A stretch of 64,000 nucleotides of DNA from the NCBI GenBank assembly GCA_016786865.1, contig JAEUVE010000011.1, positions 248,001 to 312,000 of the forward strand, in the 5' to 3' direction. Shown here piece after piece: positions 45,501 to 54,331 of this stretch (within the stretch, counting starts at the first letter, position 1; every line of letters starts with the position of its first letter). A program made the translations under genes and the position numbers. Under the pieces are notes generated by a model. It made no database searches. It was given only the letters and a program-made list of their open reading frames with translations, and had not been told where the DNA came from. Source of the stretch: Sediminibacterium sp. (GTDB taxonomy: Bacteria > Bacteroidota > Bacteroidia > Chitinophagales > Chitinophagaceae).

Positions 45501-46124
45501 TAGTATACTTCCTGGTTTTTTTCCTTTTGCCTCTTCAAGGGTATATCCGGTGATTTTTGTAAAGGCTTTATTGGCCCAGTCGATCCTTCCTTCGGTATCG
45601 GTAACGATTAATGCATTGGTGCTCTCTTCTGCAATAGCAGAAAGTCTTTTCAGGTCTTTCCGTTGTGCATGAATGGTAGACAAAAGTGTCCTGACTTTTT
45701 CCGTATTGTTTTCCTGGGTTCGCAATATGTACAACAGATCGATCAACGGATCATGGATGGCAAAATCGTCCAGGGAAAGATTAAGTTGATCGATCTCTTC
45801 TGTAGACGTTAACCATGGAGCACCAACAAATAAGATTTCTTTTCTGTCCTCCAATAGCTCAAACTGGCCCCGAAACTGTACCGGTTTATCCGATTTGGTT
45901 TCTATAACCAATAACTGATCTGTAAGGTTAGCAAGTTGTTCAAATGCCCGGATATCTCCTTCGGGTCGGATGATCCTGAATTGTTCTAAAAAAGGTGTTC
46001 CGGTTGGAATCCGTATAAGTTTAGACAATGTTTTTCCGCAAGCAGAAATTTTTCCGGCCTGATCCATCAATAGGTGAAATGGGAAAAGATTGTTGAATTG
46101 CTTTTGGTTAAACGTAATCTTCAT
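42564..46124 (-). CDS. Hybrid histidine kinase with N-terminal HNOBA-like domain, four PAS, REC and Hpt
   Basis: 1186 residues, no membrane segment. The N-terminus (about 1-140; FPFHLLMDQAGKISACG, VQFRGQFELLEDRKEILFVGAPW, LDDFAIHDPLIDLL) resembles the HNOBA domain of NO-binding guanylate cyclases. Next are PAS domains at about 160-275, 285-405, 410-525 and 535-655, HisKA with ANISHEIRTPMNG (His near 687), HATPase (about 790-905, GTGLGLSI), a receiver (about 925-1045; LILMDIHMPKMDG), and an Hpt domain with ISHRIKSSIYNLG (His near 1127). The full phosphorelay is in one chain. No H-NOX gene is in the window. A cytoplasmic redox or NO-linked input is an inference from the first domain. Confidence 0.85.
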   Translation of the reverse strand: MKITFNQKQFNNLFPFHLLMDQAGKISACGKTLSKLIRIPTGTPFLEQFRIIRPEGDIRAFEQLANLTDQLLVIETKSDKPVQFRGQFELLEDRKEILFVGAPWLTSTEEIDQLNLSLDDFAIHDPLIDLLYILRTQENNTEKVRTLLSTIHAQRKDLKRLSAIAEESTNALIVTDTEGRIDWANKAFTKITGYTLEEAKGKKPGSILQGPDSNKETVNYLKTQIKNQQPFVCELINYHKSGKPYWIRINGQALFDQHGEHAGYFAMEEDISEEKEKERKLKAYDERFRRALEKIGDNVWQHNFQTGVTEFSHHNIEFNGFLNPKRGEDGLWLLNVHPDDKIILRENDRKYDEGLIDHHSIEYRIINAKGDIRWVLDRGVITETDSNGKPIRISGTHTDITKLKEAESAFETQRKFYESILNSIPMDLTVFDNTHHYLFINPVAIKDPELRKWMIGKRDEDYCVFRNRPLKIAEDRRTFFNKVMASKQLQSREEMLPQPDGSKKYFIRNMHPVLDEHNEVKLVISYGLNITDRKTIEEQVKINEKRYRDLFNYSQTLICTHDLTGKMITVNPAICAAMGYTEGELIGRNIKDFIPAERKEQFDKIYLKEVLETGKAEGVFIVISKTGKRIFLLFQNYKVEEEGATPYIIGSSQDVTKRMEAEQELIKAKEATEKASKVKEIFLANISHEIRTPMNGIIGIGGLLLKTNLTPKQADYTKLILESGNNLLHIVNDVLDLTKIESGKIELEHIPFDLAHKINVTIRTFTFKVEEKGLQLEFINNVPADTVLIGDPFRLGQVLNNLIGNAIKFTEKGSITVTAEQVGDDAQPLFEFRVKDTGIGITKDQLPLIFEEFVQASSDTSRKYGGTGLGLSISKNLVQLQGGTIRVESTPNVGTTFIVRIPYEKGNKSMLKPALSENRVYDRMDKKRILVAEDVTINQIIVKQILEDWGHDVVIAGNGQEAIDNLKKEDFDLILMDIHMPKMDGYEATQIIRNMSQIKKASVPIIALTANAFKNEIDRFSDAGFNDYITKPFTEQKLFRSMSNLLQLNTESEETDKEATNVQQAEKNISAKLYDVSGLVGASPDESDREFIREIAAVFVKNTQVDLAALSKSVADQNINDIYQISHRIKSSIYNLGIKEMFKTIERIEFYAKSKEETDKIPALTEELINYLNKVFIQIRMDYELA

Positions 46125-46245
46125 GGTCAGCTTCCTTGCTTAAACTTATAATAGTTTTAATCTATGAATTAGAGGTATCCGGTACCAACAAGTTACTAAA
46201 TTTTTAAAGATGTTTTTGTCGTAAATCGTCAGTATTTATAAATAA

Positions 46246-46276
46246 AAAACCGCAATGGAAGGCATTGCGGTTTTGT
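46246..46276 (-). terminator. Terminator after the transketolase C-terminal gene
   Basis: AAAACCGCAATG (46246-46257) pairs perfectly with CATTGCGGTTTT (46263-46274) around a 5-base loop. On the minus strand the 3' arm continues as TTTTTTATTT. It separates the gene from the kinase downstream. Confidence 0.9.
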
Positions 46277-46296
46277 TGTATATAATGATTTAAAAT

Positions 46297-47259
46297 TTAT
46301 TTTCTGCTCATTGCTTTTTCAGCAGCAGCAACAATAAACGGAGTATCCAGCCCGTATTTTGTAAGTAATTCTGTTGGTTTTCCACTTTCACCAAAAGTAT
46401 CTTTTGTGCCAATGTACTCTATGGGTATCGGCAGATTTTTAGCGGCTACCTGTGCTACTGCATCTCCCATTCCACCAATGATATTGTGCTCTTCTACTGT
46501 AACGGCACATTTTGTTTTGGAAATGGAAGCAATAATGGCGGCTTCGTCCAGCGGCTTAATGGTATGTAAGTTGATCAATTCAACACTGATTCCTTTTTCT
46601 TCGAGGATTCTTCCTGCTTCAATAGCTTTCCAAACCATATGACCACAGGCGAAAATGGATACATCGGTACCTTCACTCAATTTCTGCGCCTTGCCAATTA
46701 CAAAATCACTTCCGTCTTCTTTGGTGAAATTAGGCCATTTGGGTCTTCCGAATCGCAAATAAACCGGCCCTTCATGGGCTGCAATGGCTTTTGTGGCTGC
46801 CTTGGTCTGGTTGAAGTCGCATGGTACAATCACCGTCATTCCGGGGAGCATTTTCATGAGCCCGATGTCTTCCAGAATCTGGTGCGTAGCTCCATCTTCA
46901 CCCAGCGTAAGTCCTGCATGTGAAGCACAAATTTTTACATTTTTATCACTGTATGCCACACTTTGACGAATCTGGTCGTATACGCGGCCGGTACTAAAGT
47001 TGGCAAAAGTGGTGGTATAAGGAATTTTACCTCCAATGGTCATACCCGCAGCAATACCAATCATGTTGGCTTCTGCAATACCGCATTGTACAAAACGATC
47101 CGGAAAATCTTTCATAAACGGCCCCAGTTTCAGAGAACCCGCCAGATCTGCGGTAAGCACAACCACGTTGGGATTTTCCTTGCCAATTTCGTGCATGCCC
47201 TCACCAAATCCACCTCTTGTTTCCTTTTCGTTCAGTACCTGTATGTCTTTCAGTTTCAT
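46297..47259 (-). CDS. Transketolase C-terminal subunit (orphan half)
   Basis: 320 residues covering the pyrimidine-binding and C-terminal domains only. RFVQCGIAEANMIGIAAGM carries the catalytic Glu; YTTTFANFSTGRVYDQIRQSV, CASHAGLTLGEDGATHQ, and MTVIVPCDFNQTKAATKAI follow. These split transketolases need an N-terminal (TPP diphosphate-binding) subunit, usually the neighbouring gene in other Bacteroidota; here the upstream neighbour is a polysaccharide gene and no N-half exists in the window. It moves two-carbon units in the pentose phosphate pathway. Confidence 0.87.
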   Translation of the reverse strand: MKLKDIQVLNEKETRGGFGEGMHEIGKENPNVVVLTADLAGSLKLGPFMKDFPDRFVQCGIAEANMIGIAAGMTIGGKIPYTTTFANFSTGRVYDQIRQSVAYSDKNVKICASHAGLTLGEDGATHQILEDIGLMKMLPGMTVIVPCDFNQTKAATKAIAAHEGPVYLRFGRPKWPNFTKEDGSDFVIGKAQKLSEGTDVSIFACGHMVWKAIEAGRILEEKGISVELINLHTIKPLDEAAIIASISKTKCAVTVEEHNIIGGMGDAVAQVAAKNLPIPIEYIGTKDTFGESGKPTELLTKYGLDTPFIVAAAEKAMSRK

Positions 47260-47301
47260 AGTATGTTTTTTCGACTAAAGTGATGCAAAGTAAAGCGTTT
47301 T

Positions 47302-50300
47302 TTAGATGGCATCCTGTACATTTCCTGTTCTTTTCAGTACACCCCAATGTTGCAGCTCTCCCTTAACTGCTTTGCGGAGTGTTTTGAACAATACAATCAG
47401 CAACAGCCAGCGGTAAATAACCCGCTGTGGTATCAGCCAGACCAGCTTCCAGGCCGGTTCTTTTTCGTGGTAGAAAGCCATTGAGGCAACCAAAATGTCC
47501 AGAAACATGAAAACGGCATAGTAGCGTCCAATTTCACCTGCACTGCCCGTTGCCAATCCGATCAGCATCAACAGGTCGGCAAATGGGGCAAAAAGTGGCA
47601 TGATATATTTAAAAAGTAATATATCCGGTAAAGCAATAAAGCCAAGGATGGTTTGCTTCTGGTTGAATAATGCATCCCGGTTTTTCCAGAAGGTCTGCAG
47701 TACCCCAAAAGTCCATCTGAAACGCTGTTTCATGAACATTTTCAGGGACTCAGGAGCTTCTGTTAAGGCAATGGCGCTGTTCTCGTTCAGGATGATATAG
47801 TTGCATCTCAGGATCCGGACAGTAAGATCTGCATCTTCTGCCAGTGTATCCGATGTAAAGCCGCCTGCATCTTCAACGGCCTGCTTTCTGAAGGCCCCAA
47901 TGGCCCCCGGTACAACCGTAATACCATTGAAATAGCCAAATGCCTGTCGGTCTATGTTCTGACTGGAAATGTATTCAATACTCTGCCAGCGGGTAATCAG
48001 GTTGTTTTCATTCCCTACTTTAACATTTCCGGCTACCGCACCTACATCCACGTTGTTGAAATGCTGAACCAGTTTGCTGACCGCATCGGGTTTCAATTTG
48101 GTATCTGCATCAATGCAAACAACCAGATCTGCATTGGTGCTGGCAATACCGTAATTTAATGCAGAAGCTTTCCCTCCATTGGGTTTATCCAGAATGGTTA
48201 CTTTGGGATTGTCTTTGAATGCAGCAGTAACACGTTCCAGGGTCTGGTCGCTGCTTCCGTCGTTCACGAAAATGATATTGAAATTGGGATAATCACAACG
48301 AAGCAGATTCTGTAAAGAACCGACTGCATTCACTTCTTCGTTGTAGGCAGGAACAATGATTGAAACCAGTCCCTGATATAAATTTCCTGTTTGTGTTTCT
48401 TTTTTGGCCTTTCTTCTCTGTAGCGTAGAAAACAGCAACAATGCGCCCAATCTAATGCTGCCCAGCACCAGGAACAAAATGAATATGGCGTTGAAGAGTT
48501 TTCCAAAATAATAGCCGGCTTCTGCCAGAAAATAATTGAAGCGGAGCAGGTAATTTCCTTTATAATTTGGTACGGGAGGCATTACATCATCCCTGGTTTT
48601 ACCCATCAGATCGGCTACTGTGGTAAACGTGTACCCTTCTTTGTGGAAATATTCAATGATTTTAGGAAGGGCTTCTACTGTGGCGCTTCTGTCGCCTCCG
48701 GCATCGTGCAGCAAGATGATATTGCCATTGTCTTTCATCCGGACAACCCGGTTGAAGATACTGTCTGCATTAAAGTTTTCTACCTCTCCTGCCTCCCAGT
48801 CGAGCGGGTCTATGTTTTCTCCAATGGTCAGGTAGTTTTTGGTTCTGCTTAATGCAACAGGAACCAGTTCCTCCATGGTTTCCGGACGGCTGTCTGCGTT
48901 AAAAGGCGCACGGAACATAATGGTGCTCCGGCCAGTTACTGCTTCGAGTAAAAGCCGGGTGGCATCCATTTCCAGAAAGGCCCGCTGCCTGCTTACAGTG
49001 GCCATATTGGGATGCGTAAACGTATGGTTGCTCAACTCGTGCCCTGAATTATAGATTCGTTTGATGAGTGGGATGTTTTTTTCTGCCTCAATTCCCACTA
49101 CAAAGAAATTGGCTACTACTTTATAGCGATCCAGAATATCCAGAATCTGTCTGGTGTATTTGGGATGTGGTCCGTCATCAAAGGTGAGGACCATTTTTTT
49201 TGCGTCTGATTTTCCAAACTGCTTTACAACGAACATGGAAGGCAACGTGTCGTAAAATTGTTCACTGATCAGCATCCAGGAGGTATCCAGCTCTGTTCTG
49301 ATCTTTCCGGGAGTTGGCGTAGAAATAACATCCAGAATTTCCCCCTCGCCCATGAAGTCTACGTCGTTGCTGCTTTTGACCCTGCTGAATTCTTCGAAGT
49401 TGAATTGTTTGGCTGCTTCTTTATCCAGGGGCAGGTGATAGAAGTCCCAAAGCCTGCTGTCTTCACTTCCCATTCTCCAAAGAGAAGTGCCGGCCAAACC
49501 ATATTCTGTAGAAAAACGAATGGTATTGAAATTGGTAGCAGCATCTGTGAAGTGAACCTCTCTGATGTGCCGGTTATTATCCAGGTACTTGAAATAAAGA
49601 TTGTAGGAATCATTGTCGTAAGTAATTGGGCTGCCGTTTTCTTTTGCAATGCTCAATGCCTGCTGATAAGTAACATCGGTGCCTTCGCCACCCTGTGGCC
49701 AGTCGTAACCAAATCCGGCAATGCAAAGCACAATTTTTGCTTCGGGTACATGTTGGGCCATCTGGTCTACTGCTGCTTCAATCCATTTCTGACTACTGAT
49801 GGGTCCCGGCCTTGTACCGGATGTATGCTGATCATACGCCATTAGAAAGAGATAATCATTGTACCTGGAGAGGGTAGCATAGTCATAGTCTTCATTGAAC
49901 GGCATTACATCCTGTGAAACCAGTAATCCATTTGCATGAAATTTTTCATACAGTTCCTTTTGAAAATTCGAGAGTACCCTGTTGTCGGATTCAATTAACT
50001 CTTCCAGGTCTATGTTTACCCCTGCAAATCCCTCCGATTTAACATGTCTGTACAAATCATTGATAAGCTTTTCCCGCTTTGTTTTGTTGTTGAGTATCCT
50101 GTTGATGACCTTCCCATCCCAATTCCCATTGATGTTGTTGGTCAGCATTGGCATTACTTTTAATCCACGGGCTTTTTTAATCAGGTCATATCCTCTTTTT
50201 TCCCTGCGTACCACCATGGAGTCGCCTTCCGGATCAAAAAAGAACCACTCGGGCAAAACAAGATTGATTTTACTGATGTTTCTTCTGAGCGAAAAAAAAG

Positions 50301-50673
50301 CCTGTGGATCCCAGTCTACGTAAAAAGCTGCCCGGATGCCCAGATTGCTGCTGAATTGCCCTGCTACTGGAATAGGTTCTTCGTGCACATACAGTCCTGC
50401 ATGATTTTTTTTTGCCCACTTGTTATCGATGAATTTTCTAAATCCCTGGTATTCTTTTGCTATGGAATCGTTCGTGTCGGGCGATTCCAGAATTTTTTTG
50501 AATGTGCTGCTTTGGAGAATGGGAATGGTGGGCATGTAGGCCGTTCTGATGGCGATAACAATAGCCAATACTGCTATAAAAAGAAAAAAAGCCAATAATC
50601 TGCTTGCCCATTTAAACCGTTGCCACCTGGTAGGGTTGCTGGTTTGGAAAATTTGCTTGTGTTCTCTTGCCAT
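47302..50673 (-). CDS. GH18-NodB deacetylase-GT2 synthase fusion (exopolysaccharide)
   Basis: About 1123 residues from ATG 50673, one polypeptide with three enzyme modules. A membrane helix near 20-40 precedes a GH18-like barrel (about 90-420) with GVNIDLEELIES as the DxDxE-type site (the first Asp replaced by Asn). A NodB polysaccharide deacetylase (about 495-680) has LTFDDGPHP, SNHTFTHPN, FRAPFNADSR and ILLHDAGG. After another helix (about 720) comes a processive GT2 domain (about 765-1000) with PAYNEE, DAD in VCIDADTKL, AEDADLTVRI and QRFRWTFGVLQ, and C-terminal helices. The parts match the activities of PgaC synthase and PgaB deacetylase/hydrolase of poly-N-acetylglucosamine systems. Confidence 0.87.
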   Translation of the reverse strand: MAREHKQIFQTSNPTRWQRFKWASRLLAFFLFIAVLAIVIAIRTAYMPTIPILQSSTFKKILESPDTNDSIAKEYQGFRKFIDNKWAKKNHAGLYVHEEPIPVAGQFSSNLGIRAAFYVDWDPQAFFSLRRNISKINLVLPEWFFFDPEGDSMVVRREKRGYDLIKKARGLKVMPMLTNNINGNWDGKVINRILNNKTKREKLINDLYRHVKSEGFAGVNIDLEELIESDNRVLSNFQKELYEKFHANGLLVSQDVMPFNEDYDYATLSRYNDYLFLMAYDQHTSGTRPGPISSQKWIEAAVDQMAQHVPEAKIVLCIAGFGYDWPQGGEGTDVTYQQALSIAKENGSPITYDNDSYNLYFKYLDNNRHIREVHFTDAATNFNTIRFSTEYGLAGTSLWRMGSEDSRLWDFYHLPLDKEAAKQFNFEEFSRVKSSNDVDFMGEGEILDVISTPTPGKIRTELDTSWMLISEQFYDTLPSMFVVKQFGKSDAKKMVLTFDDGPHPKYTRQILDILDRYKVVANFFVVGIEAEKNIPLIKRIYNSGHELSNHTFTHPNMATVSRQRAFLEMDATRLLLEAVTGRSTIMFRAPFNADSRPETMEELVPVALSRTKNYLTIGENIDPLDWEAGEVENFNADSIFNRVVRMKDNGNIILLHDAGGDRSATVEALPKIIEYFHKEGYTFTTVADLMGKTRDDVMPPVPNYKGNYLLRFNYFLAEAGYYFGKLFNAIFILFLVLGSIRLGALLLFSTLQRRKAKKETQTGNLYQGLVSIIVPAYNEEVNAVGSLQNLLRCDYPNFNIIFVNDGSSDQTLERVTAAFKDNPKVTILDKPNGGKASALNYGIASTNADLVVCIDADTKLKPDAVSKLVQHFNNVDVGAVAGNVKVGNENNLITRWQSIEYISSQNIDRQAFGYFNGITVVPGAIGAFRKQAVEDAGGFTSDTLAEDADLTVRILRCNYIILNENSAIALTEAPESLKMFMKQRFRWTFGVLQTFWKNRDALFNQKQTILGFIALPDILLFKYIMPLFAPFADLLMLIGLATGSAGEIGRYYAVFMFLDILVASMAFYHEKEPAWKLVWLIPQRVIYRWLLLIVLFKTLRKAVKGELQHWGVLKRTGNVQDAI

Positions 50674-50710
50674 ATTATGCAGCTTAACAGCAAAAATTAT
50701 GCAGTAAATC

Positions 50711-50740
50711 AAAAAGGCTACCTGATGAGGCAGCCTTTTT
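50711..50740 (-). terminator. Terminator after the carB-type gene
   Basis: AAAAAGGCT (50711-50719) pairs with AGCCTTTTT (50732-50740), with an inner CCT/AGG stem around GATG. Its T-run on the minus strand ends the transcript of the gene at 50757. Confidence 0.85.
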
Positions 50741-50756
50741 GAAACAAATAAAGTAG

Positions 50757-52403
50757 TTAACCTTCAAAACTACTGTAGAAATAAGGTGTTTTGGCTTCAA
50801 ACTCTGCTGCACAGGTGTCCACCATTTTGTATACCCTTGTGATGCCCAGTGCCTTTCTTTTCTCATACACTTCTTCCTCTGTACACTTGTCCGAAAGGAT
50901 TTTGGTAATCTGCAGGTCGGAGAATCCCATTTTCTTGGCTTCTTTCAGTAATTCGGCGGGAAGGGTGTCCAGGCTGTATTGTGCCATTTCCTTTTCCGTG
51001 GTACAAATTTTCTGAATCTGGTATAAAAACCATCTGTCGATACCTGTAGCCTGCGCAATGGATTTTACAGTAGACCCCTGCATCAGGGCGTCTTTGATCC
51101 GGAATATACGGTCCCATTTCGGGGTCTTGATGTATTCTACCAGTTCCTCGCTTTTCATGAGACTCTTTCCATAGTAGCCCAGTCCCACAGCTTCATTTTC
51201 GAGGCTCTGACAGGCTTTTTGCAATGCTTCGGTAAAGCTTCTGCCAATCGCCATTACTTCACCCACGCTTTTCATTTGAAGTCCCAGGGTATCGTTGGCT
51301 CCTTTAAATTTATCGAAGTTCCAGCGGGGTACTTTAACAATTACATAGTCCAATGCCGGCTCAAAATAGGCCGAAGTAGTTTTGGTAATCTGGTTCTTCA
51401 GTTCGTCCAGGCTGTATCCAATGGCCAGTTTGGCGGCAATTTTTGCTATTGGGTAACCGGTTGCCTTGGATGCCAGCGCAGAAGAACGGCTCACCCTTGG
51501 GTTGATTTCCACGGCAATCAGTTCTTCCGTTTCCGGATTCAGGGCAAACTGCACATTACATCCTCCTGTGAAGTTGCCCAGGGAGCGCATCATCAGGATG
51601 GCTTTGTTACGCATTTCCTGGAAAGCGGTATCGCTTAAGGTCATGGCAGGAGCTACCGTAATGGAGTCTCCGGTATGAACCCCCATCGGATCCAGGTTTT
51701 CAACGGTACAAATGATCACCACATTATCGTTGCAGTCTCTCAACAGTTCCAGTTCATACTCTTTCCAGCCCAAAACGGCTTTTTCTACCAGAACCTCATG
51801 TATAGGAGAAGCTTTTAATCCTTTTTCGAGTGCTGCATCCAGTTCATCCTTGGAGTGAACAAAACCACCACCGGTTCCACCCAGTGTAAATGAAGGACGG
51901 ATGACCAGCGGGAATCCGATCTGCTGGGCAAATTCTTTTCCTTCCAAGAAGCTGTTGGCAACATGGCTGGGAGCCACGGCCATGCCAATTTTCACCATCA
52001 GCTGGCGGAATTTCTCCCGGTCTTCTGCTGTATCAATAGCTGCTACATCTACCCCAATCATCCGGCAATTGTATTTCTCCCAGATACCCAGCTCATCTAC
52101 TTCTTTACAGAGATTGAGTGCAGTTTGGCCACCCATGGTTGGTAAAACTGCGTCAATTTCATTCTCCTGAAGAATTTTTTCGATGCTTTCGGCCGTTAAT
52201 GGCAATAAATACACCCTGTCTGCCATCATCGGATCTGTCATAATGGTGGCCGGATTACTGTTGATAAGTACTACTTTTATCCCTTCTTCCCGCAGGCTTC
52301 TTGCAGCCTGGGAACCGGAATAGTCAAACTCACAGGCCTGTCCGATAATAATTGGTCCGGAACCTATAATGAGAACTGATTTGATAGATTGATCTTTGGG
52401 CAT
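50757..52403 (-). CDS. carB: Carbamoyl-phosphate synthase large subunit, N-terminal half only
   Basis: About 548 residues from ATG 52403 ([18 protein letters not shown]); the open frame before it has no similarity. The carboxyphosphate-forming half: [69 protein letters not shown] and [19 protein letters not shown]. The oligomerisation domain follows to [21 protein letters not shown]. The chain stops at SSFEG, exactly the normal hinge to the second half; complete CarB has about 1070 residues. The C-terminal half (carbamate kinase-like and allosteric domains) is not in the window. A split carB is the simplest reading. Confidence 0.85.
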   Translation of the reverse strand: MPKDQSIKSVLIIGSGPIIIGQACEFDYSGSQAARSLREEGIKVVLINSNPATIMTDPMMADRVYLLPLTAESIEKILQENEIDAVLPTMGGQTALNLCKEVDELGIWEKYNCRMIGVDVAAIDTAEDREKFRQLMVKIGMAVAPSHVANSFLEGKEFAQQIGFPLVIRPSFTLGGTGGGFVHSKDELDAALEKGLKASPIHEVLVEKAVLGWKEYELELLRDCNDNVVIICTVENLDPMGVHTGDSITVAPAMTLSDTAFQEMRNKAILMMRSLGNFTGGCNVQFALNPETEELIAVEINPRVSRSSALASKATGYPIAKIAAKLAIGYSLDELKNQITKTTSAYFEPALDYVIVKVPRWNFDKFKGANDTLGLQMKSVGEVMAIGRSFTEALQKACQSLENEAVGLGYYGKSLMKSEELVEYIKTPKWDRIFRIKDALMQGSTVKSIAQATGIDRWFLYQIQKICTTEKEMAQYSLDTLPAELLKEAKKMGFSDLQITKILSDKCTEEEVYEKRKALGITRVYKMVDTCAAEFEAKTPYFYSSFEG

Positions 52404-52422
52404 GATATTTGAATAAATTGCA

Positions 52423-52430
52423 CAAATGTA
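52423..52430 (-). promoter_or_regulatory. -7 element of the carB-type gene
   Basis: Minus-strand TACATTTG (TAnnTTTG). It predicts transcription from about 52417 and a 14-nt leader to ATG 52403. The -33 element is unclear. Confidence 0.5.
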
Positions 52431-52507
52431 AGGCGGGATGAGCAAACCAGTAGTTAAATCTTGGTCCTGATACCCTCCAACCAGCGTGCACCAATAAAAA
52501 TAACAAC

Positions 52508-52975
52508 ATGGCAGTATTAAAAGAAGGCAGCAAAGCGCCTGCATTTAAAGCACTTGATCAGAATGGAAAGGCTATTTCCCTGGCCGATTTTAAAGGGAAA
52601 AAAGTCGTTTTATATTTTTATCCAAAAGACGATACACCGGGCTGTACGGCGCAGGCCTGTAACCTCAAGGACAATTACAGTGTTTTATTGAAAAAAGGGT
52701 TCCAGGTAGTAGGTGTGAGCGTAGACAGCGTGAAGAGCCATAAAAAATTTGAGGAAAAGTATGAACTCCCGTTCCCCCTGGTATCCGATGAGGAAAAAAA
52801 GATCGTAGATAAATACAACCTCTGGGGCGAAAAGAAATTCATGGGAAGAACCTATATGGGAACCACCCGAACCACTTTCCTGATAGATGAAGCGGGCGTC
52901 ATCCGTAAAATCATTGCCAAACCAGACACCAAAAACCACACGGAAGAAATTCTGGCCGCGTGGGATTCTATCTAA
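52508..52975 (+). CDS. bcp: Thioredoxin-dependent thiol peroxidase (BCP/PrxQ)
   Basis: 155 residues. Peroxidatic Cys in [17 protein letters not shown] (T-x3-C type); the second Cys five residues on is the resolving Cys of 2-Cys Prx[23 protein letters not shown] is the BCP C-terminal signature. It reduces peroxides with thioredoxin. Divergent from the carB-type gene, followed by a strong hairpin. Confidence 0.94.
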   Translation: MAVLKEGSKAPAFKALDQNGKAISLADFKGKKVVLYFYPKDDTPGCTAQACNLKDNYSVLLKKGFQVVGVSVDSVKSHKKFEEKYELPFPLVSDEEKKIVDKYNLWGEKKFMGRTYMGTTRTTFLIDEAGVIRKIIAKPDTKNHTEEILAAWDSI

Positions 52976-52985
52976 AATATTGATT

Positions 52986-53031
52986 AACAGGTAAATATGC
53001 TTCGAATAATCGAAGAATATTTACCTGTTTT
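52986..53031 (+). terminator. Long-stem terminator after bcp
   Basis: AACAGGTAAATAT (52986-52998) pairs with ATATTTACCTGTT (53017-53029), and CTTCGA (53000-53005) with TCGAAG (53010-53015), one mismatch between them and an ATAA loop: 19 pairs in all. A short T-run follows. It excludes an upstream start (52997) for the next gene. Confidence 0.85.
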
Positions 53032-53125
53032 ATCCAATAAACCGTTCATTTCTGCGTTAAAGGGTAGGAAAAGTTCATTTTTAATGCGAAAAAAGAACGG
53101 GCCGCTTAAGCAAATCAATCTCTTT

Positions 53126-54331
53126 ATGGTACCTCCGCAAATACCATCCGACGACCAACGCCGTTTGAGGGAATTGTATCGGTATGAAATACTCGATACA
53201 ACCTACGAGGAGGAGTTTAATGATGTGGTTAAGCTGGCTGCAACCATCTGCCGTACTCCCATTGCCATCATTTCGCTTATGGATGCCCAGCGACAGTGGT
53301 TCAAAGCCAGGGTTGGCATCGATGCTACTGAGTTTCCGAGAAATATTTCCTTTTGTGGTCATACAATCACTTCAGATGTTCCGGTCTTTGAAGTGATTGA
53401 TGCTACACAGGATGAACGCTTTTTAGATAACCCGCTGGTAACAGGAGATCCTTTTATCCGTTTTTATGCAGGTGCTCCGCTCATCAGCAGTAACGGGTTC
53501 AAGATGGGAACCATCGCTGTATTCGACACGAAGCCCGGTGCATTGAACGAGGAACAGGCGTATACATTGCAGTCGTTGGCGCGTCAGGTGGTTAAATTAT
53601 TGGATCAGAACCTCCTGAATAAGCAACTGGAGCAACAAAGTATTAAGCTGCAGCAACAAATGGAATTGCAGAACAGGATCCTGAGCATCATTGCACACGA
53701 CGTTCGCAACCCGATTGGTGCAGTAAAATCGATTATTGAACTGAATTCACGTAAAATTCTCAGTCAGCAGGACTCTGTGGAACTGATGAATATGGCTGGT
53801 AAGCAGATAGACGGTACGGTGGAATTGCTGAATAACCTGGTAGACTGGGGGTCTATGCAGATGCGCGGCAGAGGAGTAGAAACGGAGAAAGTACACGTGC
53901 GTACCCTGGTCAGCAATATGTTCAAGAGTTTTGAGGTCATGTCTTCGCTGAAATCGAATATTATGGTGAACCTGGTGGATGAGGATCTTTTTGTAAAATC
54001 AGACATCAATGCCATGCGCTTCATCCTGCGCAACCTCATCAGCAATGCCAACAAGTTTACTAAGGAAGGAGTCATTACTGTTTATGCGCACAAAGAAGGT
54101 TCGCTGGTGATGATTTCGGTGAGCGATACCGGAGTGGGTATGACCCAGGATATGCAGAATAAATTATTTGATGGGGAGCAATACCAGAGCACTACAGGTA
54201 CCGGTAATGAAAAAGGAAGCGGACTCGGCCTGATTCTGACCAAAGACTTCATTGAAATGCTCGGGGGCACCATTAAGGTAGAAAGTCAGCCGGAAAAGGG
54301 CACTTCGGTATACCTGCAGTTTGCAGATTAA
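53126..54331 (+). CDS. GAF-domain sensor histidine kinase
   Basis: About 401 residues from ATG 53126 (MVPPQIPSDDQRRLRELYRYEILDT, the usual start of this GAF-kinase type). GAF at about 25-170 (RTPIAIISLMDAQRQWFKA, FYAGAPLIS), a coiled linker, HisKA with IIAHDVRNPIGAVKS (His near 193), and HATPase with NLISNANKFT, DTGVGMT and GSGLGLIL. No membrane segment. The signal and the response regulator are unknown; no regulator gene is adjacent. Convergent overlap of 4 bases with feoB. Confidence 0.86.
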   Translation: MVPPQIPSDDQRRLRELYRYEILDTTYEEEFNDVVKLAATICRTPIAIISLMDAQRQWFKARVGIDATEFPRNISFCGHTITSDVPVFEVIDATQDERFLDNPLVTGDPFIRFYAGAPLISSNGFKMGTIAVFDTKPGALNEEQAYTLQSLARQVVKLLDQNLLNKQLEQQSIKLQQQMELQNRILSIIAHDVRNPIGAVKSIIELNSRKILSQQDSVELMNMAGKQIDGTVELLNNLVDWGSMQMRGRGVETEKVHVRTLVSNMFKSFEVMSSLKSNIMVNLVDEDLFVKSDINAMRFILRNLISNANKFTKEGVITVYAHKEGSLVMISVSDTGVGMTQDMQNKLFDGEQYQSTTGTGNEKGSGLGLILTKDFIEMLGGTIKVESQPEKGTSVYLQFAD

